Part shown: positions 25,647 to 33,567 of the stretch, in pieces
Layout: the number at the start of each line of letters is the position of its first letter
How positions within the stretch are numbered: the first letter of the stretch is position 1
Assembly: GCF_017356245.1 (NCBI RefSeq)
Contig: NZ_JAFMZZ010000001.1
Location: forward strand, 3,112,745-3,176,744
Length of the DNA: 64,000 nucleotides
Direction: 5' to 3'
From: Bordetella petrii
GTDB lineage: Bacteria; Pseudomonadota; Gammaproteobacteria; Burkholderiales; Burkholderiaceae_B
The notes under the pieces: model-generated
Database searches by the model: none
Told to the model about the DNA's origin: nothing
Seen by the model: the letters and a program-made list of their open reading frames with translations, nothing else
Position numbers and translations under genes: made by a program

Positions 25647-26618
25647 ATGAAGAAAAAACACGCTTTCCTGGCAGCCGCCCTGGCCTTGGGCGCGGCGCTG
25701 GCGCCGGGCGCGCAGGCCGCGCAAGCCTGGCCTGACCAGCCTATCCGCCTGATCGTGCCCTATCCTCCCGGCGGCTCGGTCGACAATCTGGCGCGGCTGC
25801 TCGCCCCAACACTGGGGCAGAAACTGGGGCAGACCATCGTGGTCGAGAACCGCGCCGGCGCATCCGGCACCATCGGCGTGGACGCCACCGTGCGCGGCAC
25901 GCCCGACGGCAGTGTGTTCGGCTTCGGCGTGCCGGGCGCGATCTCGGGCCTGCCGCACGTCATGAAGGTGCCGTACGACGTGTCGCGAATTCAGTACGTC
26001 TCGCTGGTGGCGCGCATTCCCATGGTGTTCGTGGTGAATCCTTCCATGCCCGAGACCACCCTGCCCGCCTTCATTGCCACAGCGAAGCAGCACCCAGGCA
26101 AGTACAACTACGGGTCGGCGGGCAATGTCACCACGCCGCACCTGGGCGCCGAACTGCTCAGGCAGGAAACCGGCATCGACATCATGCATGTGCCTTACAA
26201 GGGCGCCGCGCCGGCGGTTACCGCGCTGCTGGCCAACGAAGTGCAGCTGTTCCTGGGCGATGCGTCGGCCGTGCTCAGCTTCATCAAGGCCGGCAAGCTG
26301 CGCGCCCTGGCCGTGGGCAGCCCCGAGCGCTTCGAGGGCCTGCCCGATGTGCCCACCACCAAGGAACTGGGGCTGCCCGGCGTGGCGGTCGAATCGAACT
26401 ACGGCGTGATCGCGCCCACCGGCACGCCGCCCGACATCGTCAACCGCATGGCCGAGGCCATTGCACAGTCGTTGAAAGACCCGGAACTGCGCCGCAAGAT
26501 GATCGACCAGGGCGCGGTTCCGCAGGCCACCACGCCGGACGAATACCGCAAGCTGATGCAGGCCGAATCGCGCAAATGGGGCGAGGTCATCCGACGCGGC
26601 AAGCTGGGGCTGCAGTAG
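25647..26618 (+). CDS. Bug/TctC-family periplasmic solute-binding protein
   Basis: A 323-residue secreted protein. Residues 1-26 are a signal peptide (KKKH then a hydrophobic stretch ending AQA). The mature part starts with WPDQPIRLIVPYPPGGSVDNLARL, the hallmark of Bug proteins, followed by VVENRAGASGTIG and YGSAGNVTTPHLGAELL. These bind carboxylates for tripartite tricarboxylate transporters. No TctA/TctB subunits are encoded nearby. It is the last gene of the acyl-CoA operon, 37 bases after the fused dehydrogenase, so it presumably captures the acid degraded by those enzymes. A strong hairpin follows at 26629. Confidence 0.92.
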   Translation: MKKKHAFLAAALALGAALAPGAQAAQAWPDQPIRLIVPYPPGGSVDNLARLLAPTLGQKLGQTIVVENRAGASGTIGVDATVRGTPDGSVFGFGVPGAISGLPHVMKVPYDVSRIQYVSLVARIPMVFVVNPSMPETTLPAFIATAKQHPGKYNYGSAGNVTTPHLGAELLRQETGIDIMHVPYKGAAPAVTALLANEVQLFLGDASAVLSFIKAGKLRALAVGSPERFEGLPDVPTTKELGLPGVAVESNYGVIAPTGTPPDIVNRMAEAIAQSLKDPELRRKMIDQGAVPQATTPDEYRKLMQAESRKWGEVIRRGKLGLQ

Positions 26619-26628
26619 GCGCGCTTGC

Positions 26629-26661
26629 GCCGCCGGGCGCCCCCAGGCGCCCGGCGGCTTT
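26629..26661 (+). terminator. Hairpin terminator after the acyl-CoA operon
   Basis: A perfect 13-bp stem (GCCGCCGGGCGCC at 26629-26641 pairing with 26646-26658) with a 4-base loop is followed by three Ts. It begins 11 bases past the Bug stop codon. The U-run is short, but the stem is very stable, so it is a plausible end of the operon and separates it from the LysR gene. Confidence 0.65.
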
Positions 26662-26701
26662 GCCGTATAGTGTGCTCGCGTATTCCATCCTCACAGCCAC
26701 C

Positions 26702-27664
26702 ATGCCTTCCGCCAAAGCCACGGGCCCCAGCCTGGACCTGACCGCCGACCTGCATAAATGGCGCGCCTTCGTCGCCATCGCCGAACTGGGCAGCATCACG
26801 CGCGCCGCGCTGCACCTGGACCAGGACCAATCGGTGCTGAGCCGCCGCATCAACGCGCTGGAGCGCGAATGCAATGCGCGGCTGTTCAACCGCACCGGCC
26901 GCGGCGTGCATTTGTCCGAAGTGGGCGAGCGGCTGTTTCCGCTGGTGCGCACCCTGCTCGAAGACGCCGAACGGCTCGAGCTCGAAGTCAACGGCCAGGC
27001 GCGCGAGCCGGCCGGCGAAGTCACGCTGGGGCTGCTGCCTTCTACCGCGCATCCGCTCATCCGCATGCTGTTCTCGCGGCTGCGCAAGCAATTTCCCAAG
27101 GTGCACCTGAAAATCTTCGAAGGCTCGAGCGGCCAGATCGAAGAATGGCTGACCGACAGCCGCGTCGACATCGCCATCCTGTACCGCTATGCCGAGAAAT
27201 GCCCGCCCGGCGAAACCGCCCTGGGCTATGTGGATTCGTACCTGATCGGCGCGCCGGGCGACGCACGCACCCAGGCCGGCGAGATCCGCTTCGACGAACT
27301 GGACGGCCTGCCGTTCATCCTGCCCGGCGCGCCCAATGGCCTGCGCAACACCCTGGACGGCCTGGCCCGCGCGCGCAAGATCGCCATCGCGCCACTGATC
27401 GAAGCCGACTCGCTACCGCTGATGAAATCCATCGTCGAGCACGAGCAGATGTACACCGTGCTGCCCCTGCACGCGGTATGGCAGGAAGTCCAGGAAGGGC
27501 GCCTGAGCGTTGCCGCGCTGCGCGACCCCACCATGCGGCGCATTATTTCAATGGCCTACGCGCGCAGCAAGGGCCCCGGGCGCACCGTCATGGAAGTGGC
27601 GGCGCAGATCGAGGCGCTGGCGCGCGAAATCGGCGGCGAAGGCGTCTGGCACGTCAACCCCTGA
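26702..27664 (+). CDS. LysR-family transcriptional regulator
   Basis: A 320-residue LysR protein. The winged helix-turn-helix is at about 18-80 (FVAIAELGSITRAALHLDQDQ, then SVLSRRINALERE) and the effector domain covers about 105-305. It lies directly downstream of the acyl-CoA/Bug operon on the same strand, with a hairpin between, and has its own TATAGT box at 26666-26671. It probably regulates the operon before it or the Bug-containing operon that converges from the other side; neither is proven. Effector likely a carboxylate. Confidence 0.92.
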   Translation: MPSAKATGPSLDLTADLHKWRAFVAIAELGSITRAALHLDQDQSVLSRRINALERECNARLFNRTGRGVHLSEVGERLFPLVRTLLEDAERLELEVNGQAREPAGEVTLGLLPSTAHPLIRMLFSRLRKQFPKVHLKIFEGSSGQIEEWLTDSRVDIAILYRYAEKCPPGETALGYVDSYLIGAPGDARTQAGEIRFDELDGLPFILPGAPNGLRNTLDGLARARKIAIAPLIEADSLPLMKSIVEHEQMYTVLPLHAVWQEVQEGRLSVAALRDPTMRRIISMAYARSKGPGRTVMEVAAQIEALAREIGGEGVWHVNP

Positions 27665-27676
27665 GCCCGCCGGCAT

Positions 27677-28579
27677 CTAGAACCCGTACAGGCGGGCCGG
27701 GTTGTCCACCCAGACCTGCCGGCGCAGCGCGTCGCTGCCCAGCCATTCCCACGCCACGTCCACCAGGGCATCGGCCGCCGGCGCCCGGGCGCCCATGCGC
27801 ACGAAAGGCCAGTCCGATCCCCACAGCACCTGGCCGGGATTGGCGGCGATGAAAGCGTCGTGCAGGTAGCGGGCGTCGGCATAGCCGGGCGCGGCGCCCA
27901 CGCGGCACAGCGTCAGCTTCATCCAGATGGCGCCGTCGGCCAGCAGCCCGCGCAGCAGCTGGAACACGGCATCTTGCGGCCCGCGCGCCGGCACCAGGCT
28001 GCCCAGGTGGTCGATGACCAGCGGCAGCCCCAGGCGGGCCAGCGCCGGCAGGTGCCGCGCATACACATCGCACGGCGCCCACAGCTGCGCGTGCAGGCCA
28101 TGCTGCTTCATGCGCGGCGCCAGCGCCGCGACCTGGTCGAAGCCCACACTGCCGGGAAAGAGTTTCCCGGCCGGGTCGCGCGCCTCGACAAAGCGCAGCG
28201 CCCGCACGCCGCCGTCGTACAACGCCTGCAGTTCGGCGTCGCTGGCCTGCGCATCGGCCACCGCCACGCCGCGCAACCGGCCGCCTCCCTGCGCCAGCGC
28301 GTCCAGCAGGGCGGCCGGCTCGGTGCCGTAGGGCGCCGGCTGCACCAGCACGCCGCGCCGCGCGCCCAGGGTGTCGAGCATGGCCAGGTAGCGTTGCGCG
28401 GGCGCATCCGGCGCGGCATACGACGAGGGATGCTGCAGCGGAAAGCGGTCGTACGGCCCGAACACATGGCAGTGCGTGTCGCAGGCTCCCGGCGGCAAGG
28501 CATGGCGCGGGCGCCCCGGCATGCGCGGGGTCTCGGTGGCGGCGGGAATATACGGCGCGGCTTGCCGGTCGGCGCTCAT
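27677..28579 (-). CDS. TIM-barrel amidohydrolase (2-pyrone-4,6-dicarboxylate hydrolase-like)
   Basis: A 300-residue metal-dependent hydrolase of the amidohydrolase 2 family. The entry motif CDTHCHVFGP gives H36 and H38; VIDHLGS and WGSDWPF supply the later His and the catalytic Asp. DTHCHVFGPYDRFP followed by Y-P is the LigI-like signature of lactonases acting on 2-pyrone-4,6-dicarboxylate and related lactones. Its start overlaps the stop of the upstream gene (ATGA, 28576-28579). It is the last gene of a six-gene minus-strand operon (32555 to 27677) with two Bug proteins. Lactone hydrolysis of an aromatic-ring product is the likely job. Confidence 0.87.
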   Translation of the reverse strand: MSADRQAAPYIPAATETPRMPGRPRHALPPGACDTHCHVFGPYDRFPLQHPSSYAAPDAPAQRYLAMLDTLGARRGVLVQPAPYGTEPAALLDALAQGGGRLRGVAVADAQASDAELQALYDGGVRALRFVEARDPAGKLFPGSVGFDQVAALAPRMKQHGLHAQLWAPCDVYARHLPALARLGLPLVIDHLGSLVPARGPQDAVFQLLRGLLADGAIWMKLTLCRVGAAPGYADARYLHDAFIAANPGQVLWGSDWPFVRMGARAPAADALVDVAWEWLGSDALRRQVWVDNPARLYGF

Positions 28580-29190
28580 GATTGCTCCGGATACGGCAGC
28601 GTCGCCAGGCGGCTCAGGGCGGGCCGGCCGGCTTCGGCCGGCACATCCAGCGGCGCCGGCGCGGTGTCGGGCATGGGAATGTCGTGGGCGTTCAGGGTCA
28701 TGGACACCATGGTGTAGTAGCCGATGACGGCCGTCAGCTCCACCACGCCCGCCACGCCCCACTGCCCCACCGCCCGCGCATGAAGGTCCGGCGCCACCTG
28801 CCCGGTTTCCTGCAACTGGCGGGCATATTCGTAGACCAGCGCGTCGGTGGGGGTGTCGAACACGGGCGCGCGCCGCGCCTGGATGGCGTCCAGCACGGCC
28901 GGCGCAATGCCGGCATCCGCCGCGGCCTGGGCGTGGATGTGCCATTCGATCTGGCTGTTCCAGCGGCGCGCCGTCACCACGATGGCCAGCTCACTGACCC
29001 GCGGCGGCAGGCTGGTGCCGAAGCGCAGCAGCGCGCCCAGCGCCTGCCAGCGCTCGGCCAGCTCGGGGTTGTGCAGCGCGGCGCGCAGCGGCCCGACCAG
29101 GCGGCCCCGGGGGCCCGAGACAATGCGCTCATAAACGCGCTTTTGCTCCTCGCTCATGGTTTCGGGGGAGGGAAACGGGATACGGCTCAT
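28576..29190 (-). CDS. Carboxymuconolactone decarboxylase / AhpD-like protein
   Basis: A 204-residue all-helical protein of the CMD family (about 40-150), with RVSELAIVVTARRWNSQIEWHIHAQAA carrying the conserved E, W and H, but no CxxC of the peroxidase-type AhpD. It is longer than gamma-carboxymuconolactone decarboxylase (about 130) and matches a group found near lactonases and Bug proteins. The start at 29190 has AAGGA upstream. Operon position beside a PDC-hydrolase-like enzyme suggests a decarboxylation or lactone step of aromatic acid breakdown (inference). Confidence 0.85.
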   Translation of the reverse strand: MSRIPFPSPETMSEEQKRVYERIVSGPRGRLVGPLRAALHNPELAERWQALGALLRFGTSLPPRVSELAIVVTARRWNSQIEWHIHAQAAADAGIAPAVLDAIQARRAPVFDTPTDALVYEYARQLQETGQVAPDLHARAVGQWGVAGVVELTAVIGYYTMVSMTLNAHDIPMPDTAPAPLDVPAEAGRPALSRLATLPYPEQS

Positions 29191-29213
29191 GATGCGGTCC
29201 TTGGTCGTGCGGC

Positions 29214-29831
29214 TCAGGCCGCGGCGTCGTCGGGCTGGCTGCGCGCCACCGAGGGGCGGCTGCTGAAGCGGCGGTGCCAGGCGGCCAGCGCCGCGTGGCC
29301 GTCGCGCCAGGGCAGATCGGCGAACCGGTAGTCCAGGTACGACAGCGCGCAGCCGATGGCGATCAGTCCCAGGTCGAACGGCGCGGCGTCCAGCGCGGGG
29401 GCTTCCTGTTCTAGCGCGGCCAGCGCCGCCCGGGTCTTCAATTCGAAGGCATCCAGCCAGGCCTGCGTCTGCCGCGCCGACGGCTTGGCGCGCTCTTGCC
29501 GGTAAAGCAGCAGCACGTCCAGCAGGCCGTCGCCCAGCGCCTGGCGCCGCTCGGCCACCAGGCGCGCCCGCGGCTCGGCAGGCAGCAGGCCGGCATCCGC
29601 CAGGCCGTCCAGATAGGCGCAGATGACGCGCGAATCGTACAGCGCCGAGCCGTCGTCCAGCACCAGCGTGGGCAGCTTGATGAGCGGATTGTCGGGCAGC
29701 AGGTCCAGGTTGGGCTTGTCCATTGCCACCGGCGTGCGCACCAGGGTGACGCGGTCTTCGATGCCCGCCTCGTACAGCACGATCATCACCTTGCGCACAA
29801 ACGGTGAACGGGGCGACCAATGCAGTTTCAT
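29214..29831 (-). CDS. Glutathione S-transferase family protein
   Basis: A 205-residue GST. The thioredoxin-like N-terminal domain (1-78) begins MKLHWSPRSPFVRKVMIVL, with a Ser near position 6-9 as the probable glutathione-activating residue, and has LPTLVLDDGSALYDSRVIC with the cis-Pro and glutathione-binding Asp-Ser. The helical C-terminal domain follows. In aromatic degradation operons such enzymes act as isomerases or in ether or dehalogenation steps. It is 23 bases upstream of the CMD gene. Confidence 0.9.
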   Translation of the reverse strand: MKLHWSPRSPFVRKVMIVLYEAGIEDRVTLVRTPVAMDKPNLDLLPDNPLIKLPTLVLDDGSALYDSRVICAYLDGLADAGLLPAEPRARLVAERRQALGDGLLDVLLLYRQERAKPSARQTQAWLDAFELKTRAALAALEQEAPALDAAPFDLGLIAIGCALSYLDYRFADLPWRDGHAALAAWHRRFSSRPSVARSQPDDAAA

Positions 29832-29861
29832 CTATCAATCTCCAGAAATTGGGGCGCGGGC

Positions 29862-30506
29862 TCAATGGCCCTGCGCGGGCCGCACCGCCGGGTCGTTGGC
29901 GGCGGCCGGCGCCGGCATCTGGAACAGATCGCTGGTGTGGGCATACCAGCCCGCGCCATGCATGCGGCCCAGCAATTGCAGCGCCGGCGTATCGACATAG
30001 AATTTCTCGCGGCTCAGAATGGCCTCGTCCCGCAAGTACATGGCCACTACCCGCGCCAGCACGATCACGCGCTGCGGCGCCGCCTCGAGCACCTGCCACA
30101 CGCGGCACTCCAGCGCCGCCGGGCTGCGGGCGATGCGCGGCGGTGCCACCCGCAGCGACGGCTCGGTGTCCAGCCCCACCTGCGCCAGTTCGTCGATATC
30201 GGCCACATAATCCAGGCTGGTGCGGTTCATCTGCTCGGCCAGCCCGGCCGAGGCCACATTGACCACGAACTCGCCCGTGGCCAGGATATTGCGCGAGGTG
30301 TCCTTCAACTGCCCGCCGCGCGGGCCAATGCCCAGCGCCACGATAGGCGGGTCGCTGCTCACCACATTGAAAAAGGAAAACGGCGCGGCGTTCAGGCGCC
30401 CTTGCGGCGACAGGCTGACCACCCATGCAATGGGACGCGGCACCACCACGCTGGAAAGCAGTTTGAAGGCATCGGCCGAAGCCAGTTCGCTGAAGTCGAA
30501 GTTCAT
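29862..30506 (-). CDS. Flavin reductase-like (FMN-binding split-barrel) protein
   Basis: A 214-residue protein of the flavin reductase-like family. RPIAWVVSLSPQGRLNAAPFSFFNVVSSDPPIVALGIG is the conserved flavin-binding barrel opening and RNILATGEFVVNV follows. Members either supply reduced FMN to monooxygenases or bind FMN with unknown roles. It belongs to the minus-strand operon, 30 bases before the GST gene. No partner oxygenase is encoded in this operon. Confidence 0.87.
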   Translation of the reverse strand: MNFDFSELASADAFKLLSSVVVPRPIAWVVSLSPQGRLNAAPFSFFNVVSSDPPIVALGIGPRGGQLKDTSRNILATGEFVVNVASAGLAEQMNRTSLDYVADIDELAQVGLDTEPSLRVAPPRIARSPAALECRVWQVLEAAPQRVIVLARVVAMYLRDEAILSREKFYVDTPALQLLGRMHGAGWYAHTSDLFQMPAPAAANDPAVRPAQGH

Positions 30507-30555
30507 GAGTGTGTCGCCGCCCGTGCATCGCCTGGCGGCATGCGGCCCGTGTGTG

Positions 30556-31539
30556 TCATTTCGCCAGCAGCCCCAGCCGGCTCAGCAAGGCCCGCATGTC
30601 GGCGCGGTCTTTCTCGACAAAGGCCTGCGCCTGCTGCGGCGTCAGCGCCATCAACTCTATCGCCTGCCCCTCCATCACGCGACGGTAATCGGGGTCGTTG
30701 TTCACGTCGCGGACAGTATCGCTCAGGCGCCGCACGATGGCGGGCGGCGTGCCCGCGGGCGCGGCCAGGCTGTACCAGGTGGCCGACTGCGCGCCATGCA
30801 CGCCGGCTTCGTCCAGGGTCGGCACCTGGGGCAGCAGCGGCGAACGCCGGGCCGATGCGTACGCCAGCGGCACCAGGCGGCCCTGGCGGATGAACGGCAG
30901 GCTGGCCGACAGGTTCAACATCACCATGTCGATCTGTCCGCCCACGGCGTCGTTGATGGCGGGCGCCGCCCCGGCATAGGGGATGTGGTTCAGCTGGATG
31001 TGCGCGGCCTGCTGGAACAATTCGGCGCCCAGGTGAGTAGCCCCGCCCACGCCCGCCGAGCCGTAGCTGAGCTTGCCGGGCTCGGCCCGGGCGCGCGCGA
31101 TCAGTTCCGCCACGGTCTTGATGCCGCGCGCCGGATTCACCGCCAGCATGATGGGCTGCACGGCCACCACCGAACTGAAAGCGAACCCGTCCACGCCGTC
31201 GTAGGGGGTATTCTGCATCAGCGGCGTAACCACGTGGCCGGCCGACGTGCCCACCAGCAGCGTGTAGCCGTCGGGCCTGGCGCGCGCCACGAAGCCGGTG
31301 CCGATCGACGCGCCGCCGCCGGGCTTGTTTTCCACCACCACCGGCTGGCCCAGGCGCTTTTCCAGGGCCCGCGCCAGGCTGCGCGCCACCGTGTCGGCCG
31401 GCCCGCCCGCGGCGTAAGGGTTGATCAGGGTAATGGGATGGTCGGGATAGGTGCTTGCCGGGTCGGCCGCGCGGGCGGCCGGCGCCGCAATGGCGGCCGC
31501 CGCCAGCGCGGCCAGCAGCATGCGGATCTTCAGAGACAT
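30556..31539 (-). CDS. Bug/TctC-family periplasmic solute-binding protein
   Basis: A 327-residue secreted protein with a 24-residue signal peptide (ending AARA) and the Bug opening YPDHPITLINPYAAGGPADTVAR, then VVENKPGGGASIGTGFVA and YGSAGVGGATHLGAELF. The start ATG at 31539 begins right at the signal peptide; an in-frame ATG 7 codons upstream is less likely. It lies 38 bases after another Bug gene in the same operon, so the operon offers two binding proteins, perhaps for two related acids. Confidence 0.92.
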   Translation of the reverse strand: MSLKIRMLLAALAAAAIAAPAARAADPASTYPDHPITLINPYAAGGPADTVARSLARALEKRLGQPVVVENKPGGGASIGTGFVARARPDGYTLLVGTSAGHVVTPLMQNTPYDGVDGFAFSSVVAVQPIMLAVNPARGIKTVAELIARARAEPGKLSYGSAGVGGATHLGAELFQQAAHIQLNHIPYAGAAPAINDAVGGQIDMVMLNLSASLPFIRQGRLVPLAYASARRSPLLPQVPTLDEAGVHGAQSATWYSLAAPAGTPPAIVRRLSDTVRDVNNDPDYRRVMEGQAIELMALTPQQAQAFVEKDRADMRALLSRLGLLAK

Positions 31540-31577
31540 GGTCGCTCCAGGGGCTGGCATGTTGGCCGGTTCGGATA

Positions 31578-32555
31578 TCAGTCTGCGTCCGCGCCGGACT
31601 GGCGGATCACCTGCGCCCACTTCTTCGTATCCTGGCGGATGCGTTCGGCAAAGGCTTCCGGGGTGCTGTGGGTGGTGCGGATGCCGTAGCCGGCCATGCG
31701 CTGCACCATTTCGGGCGCGGTCATGACGGCTTCGATGTCCCGGTTCAGGCGGTCGATGATCGGCCGCGGCGTGCCCGCCGGCGCCAGCACGCCCGACCAC
31801 AGGCTGACCTCGTAGCCGGAAAAGCCCGGCGCCTCGGAAATGGACGGCACGTCGGGCAGCACCGGCAGCCGCTGGCGGCTGGTCACGCCCAGCGCCTTGA
31901 TCTTGCCCTGCTTGACCGATGCGATGAAATTCGACGACGTATCGATCATCATCGAAATGCGCCCGGCCAGGAAATCGTTGATGGCGCCGGAACTGCCCTT
32001 GTATGGAATGTGGCGGATGTCCACGCCGGCGATGGACTTGAACATCTCGCCGGCCAGGTGGCTGGTGGTGCCCCGGCCGGAAGAGCTGAAGGTCAGTTCG
32101 CCGGGCCGCTGCCGCGCCAGCTCGGCCAGTTCGGCCACCGAATTCACCGGCATGTCATTGTTGACCACCAGCAGGTTCGAAGTCAGGTTGGTCAGCGAAA
32201 TGGGCGCGAAACTCTGCTGCGGGTCGTAGCGCAGCGACGCATACAGCGTCGGGTTGATGGTCAGCACGCCCATGGTCGAATACAGCAGCGTGTAGCCGTC
32301 GGGCGTCGCATTGGCCACGGCCTCGGCGCCGATCGCACCGCCCGCGCCGCCGCGGTTTTCCACCACCACCGATTGCCCCAGCCGCCCGCCCAGGTCCTGC
32401 GCCAGCGCGCGGGCCATCAGGTCGGTGGCCCCGCCTGCCGGAAAGGGAACGACCAGCCGAACAGGATGGTCGGGGTACTCGCCCGCCCGGGCGCCACCCG
32501 CCGGGCAGATTCCCAGACACAGGCCGGCCACAGCCAGCGCGCGCGCCATTTTCAT
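31578..32555 (-). CDS. Bug/TctC-family periplasmic solute-binding protein
   Basis: A 325-residue secreted protein, first gene of the minus-strand operon. The signal peptide (about 1-23) ends GGARA and the mature part opens YPDHPVRLVVPFPAGGATDLMAR, with VVENRGGAGGAIGAEAVA and FSSSGRGTTSHLAGEMF. A GGAG site lies 5 bases before the chosen start (32555). The intergenic region to the divergent hutC gene (32556-32787) holds the promoters for both directions. Confidence 0.92.
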   Translation of the reverse strand: MKMARALAVAGLCLGICPAGGARAGEYPDHPVRLVVPFPAGGATDLMARALAQDLGGRLGQSVVVENRGGAGGAIGAEAVANATPDGYTLLYSTMGVLTINPTLYASLRYDPQQSFAPISLTNLTSNLLVVNNDMPVNSVAELAELARQRPGELTFSSSGRGTTSHLAGEMFKSIAGVDIRHIPYKGSSGAINDFLAGRISMMIDTSSNFIASVKQGKIKALGVTSRQRLPVLPDVPSISEAPGFSGYEVSLWSGVLAPAGTPRPIIDRLNRDIEAVMTAPEMVQRMAGYGIRTTHSTPEAFAERIRQDTKKWAQVIRQSGADAD

Positions 32556-32726
32556 GCCGTCTCCATGCTTTTGCTTGTTTTGGTGGAAAGCATGGTATGT
32601 GGCCTGCCCGGCCCGGGCTATGCCGGGGATGGCAAAGCAGCTATGCAACTGCCCCGCGGCGTCCACTTGGCCGACGACGCGCCATCTGCGGGCTCATTTC
32701 CGCATAAGCGCAGCGAAAAAGTTTGC

Positions 32727-32755
32727 TTGACTATACTTGTATATCCAAGTTAAAT
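32727..32755 (+). promoter_or_regulatory. hutC promoter with operator in the spacer
   Basis: A -35-like TTGACT (32727-32732) and a -10-like TTAAAT (32750-32755) are 17 bases apart. The spacer contains the inverted repeat ACTTG-TATATC-CAAGT (32735-32750), whose CTTGTATA core resembles HutC-type sites. An operator lying between -35 and -10 would block polymerase directly, fitting autorepression by the HutC protein encoded 33 bases downstream. Confidence 0.6.
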
Positions 32756-32787
32756 CACCCTGTTCACTCTGCTTTCGGACCATCGCC

Positions 32788-33567
32788 ATGAATGCCGCGA
32801 CAAACGACCAGACCCTGGCTCCTTATGCCCGCATCAAGCAGCACATCATCGCGAACATCGAATCGGGCCTGTGGGCGGTCAATGCGCAGGTGCCCTCCGA
32901 GAACCAGCTGGCCGCCCAGTTCGATGTGTCGCGCATGACGGCGCGCCGCGCCATTCTTGAACTGACGCAAGACGGCATGCTGGTGCGCAGCCAGGGCGTG
33001 GGCACTTTCGTGGCCGAACGCCGGCCCATGCTGCCGGTGCTGGAAGTGCGCAACATCGCCGACGAAATCGCCGAGCGGGGCCACCACTACGGCAACCGCA
33101 TCATCCTGCTCGAGCGCGAAACCGCCACCGAAGGCATTGCCATTGCGCTGGGCATCGCGCCGGGCAGCCCGGTCTTTCATTCGATTCTGCTGCACCTGGA
33201 CAACGGCGTCGCGGTGCAGCTCGAAGACCGCTATGTCAATCCGCATACCGCGCCCGGCTATATCGAGCAGGACTTCAGCCGCCAGACCCCCAACGCCTAT
33301 CTCAGCCGCATCGCCCCCCTGTCCGCGGTGGAACACACTATCGAAGCCATTCTGCCAAGCGCCCAGGTCAGCGCCTGGCTGGGCCTGGACAGCCCGCAAG
33401 CCTGCCTGCAGGTATTGCGGCGCACCTGGACGGCGCCCCACATCGCCACCTTCGCCCGTCTGATCCATCCGGGCGATTCCTATCGCCTGAGCGGCTACGC
33501 CACGGTGCCTGCCCAGCCCGCCCCGGCGTTTCCCAACCCCCAAGAATTTCACGGAACCAAGTCATGA
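32788..33567 (+). CDS. hutC: HutC-type repressor (GntR family, UTRA domain)
   Basis: A 259-residue GntR/HutC regulator. The winged helix covers about 12-78 ([39 protein letters not shown]), the UTRA effector domain about 95-240 and the HutC-like ending [13 protein letters not shown], then [11 protein letters not shown]. HutC normally responds to urocanate. Here the controlled genes include a urocanase and an MIO-less lyase, so the effector may be urocanate or a thio-analogue (inference). The start codon at 32788 lies downstream of the promoter and operator, ruling out the earlier in-frame ATG at 32737. Its stop overlaps hutU by 4 bases. Confidence 0.92.
   Translation: MNAATNDQTLAPYARIKQHIIANIESGLWAVNAQVPSENQLAAQFDVSRMTARRAILELTQDGMLVRSQGVGTFVAERRPMLPVLEVRNIADEIAERGHHYGNRIILLERETATEGIAIALGIAPGSPVFHSILLHLDNGVAVQLEDRYVNPHTAPGYIEQDFSRQTPNAYLSRIAPLSAVEHTIEAILPSAQVSAWLGLDSPQACLQVLRRTWTAPHIATFARLIHPGDSYRLSGYATVPAQPAPAFPNPQEFHGTKS

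Noticed and set aside
23027..25648. 873-codon minus-strand open frame opposite the fused acyl-CoA dehydrogenase
   Set aside because: Antisense shadow of a conserved gene, with the repetitive Gly/Ala/Arg/His-rich composition typical of such frames and no motif.
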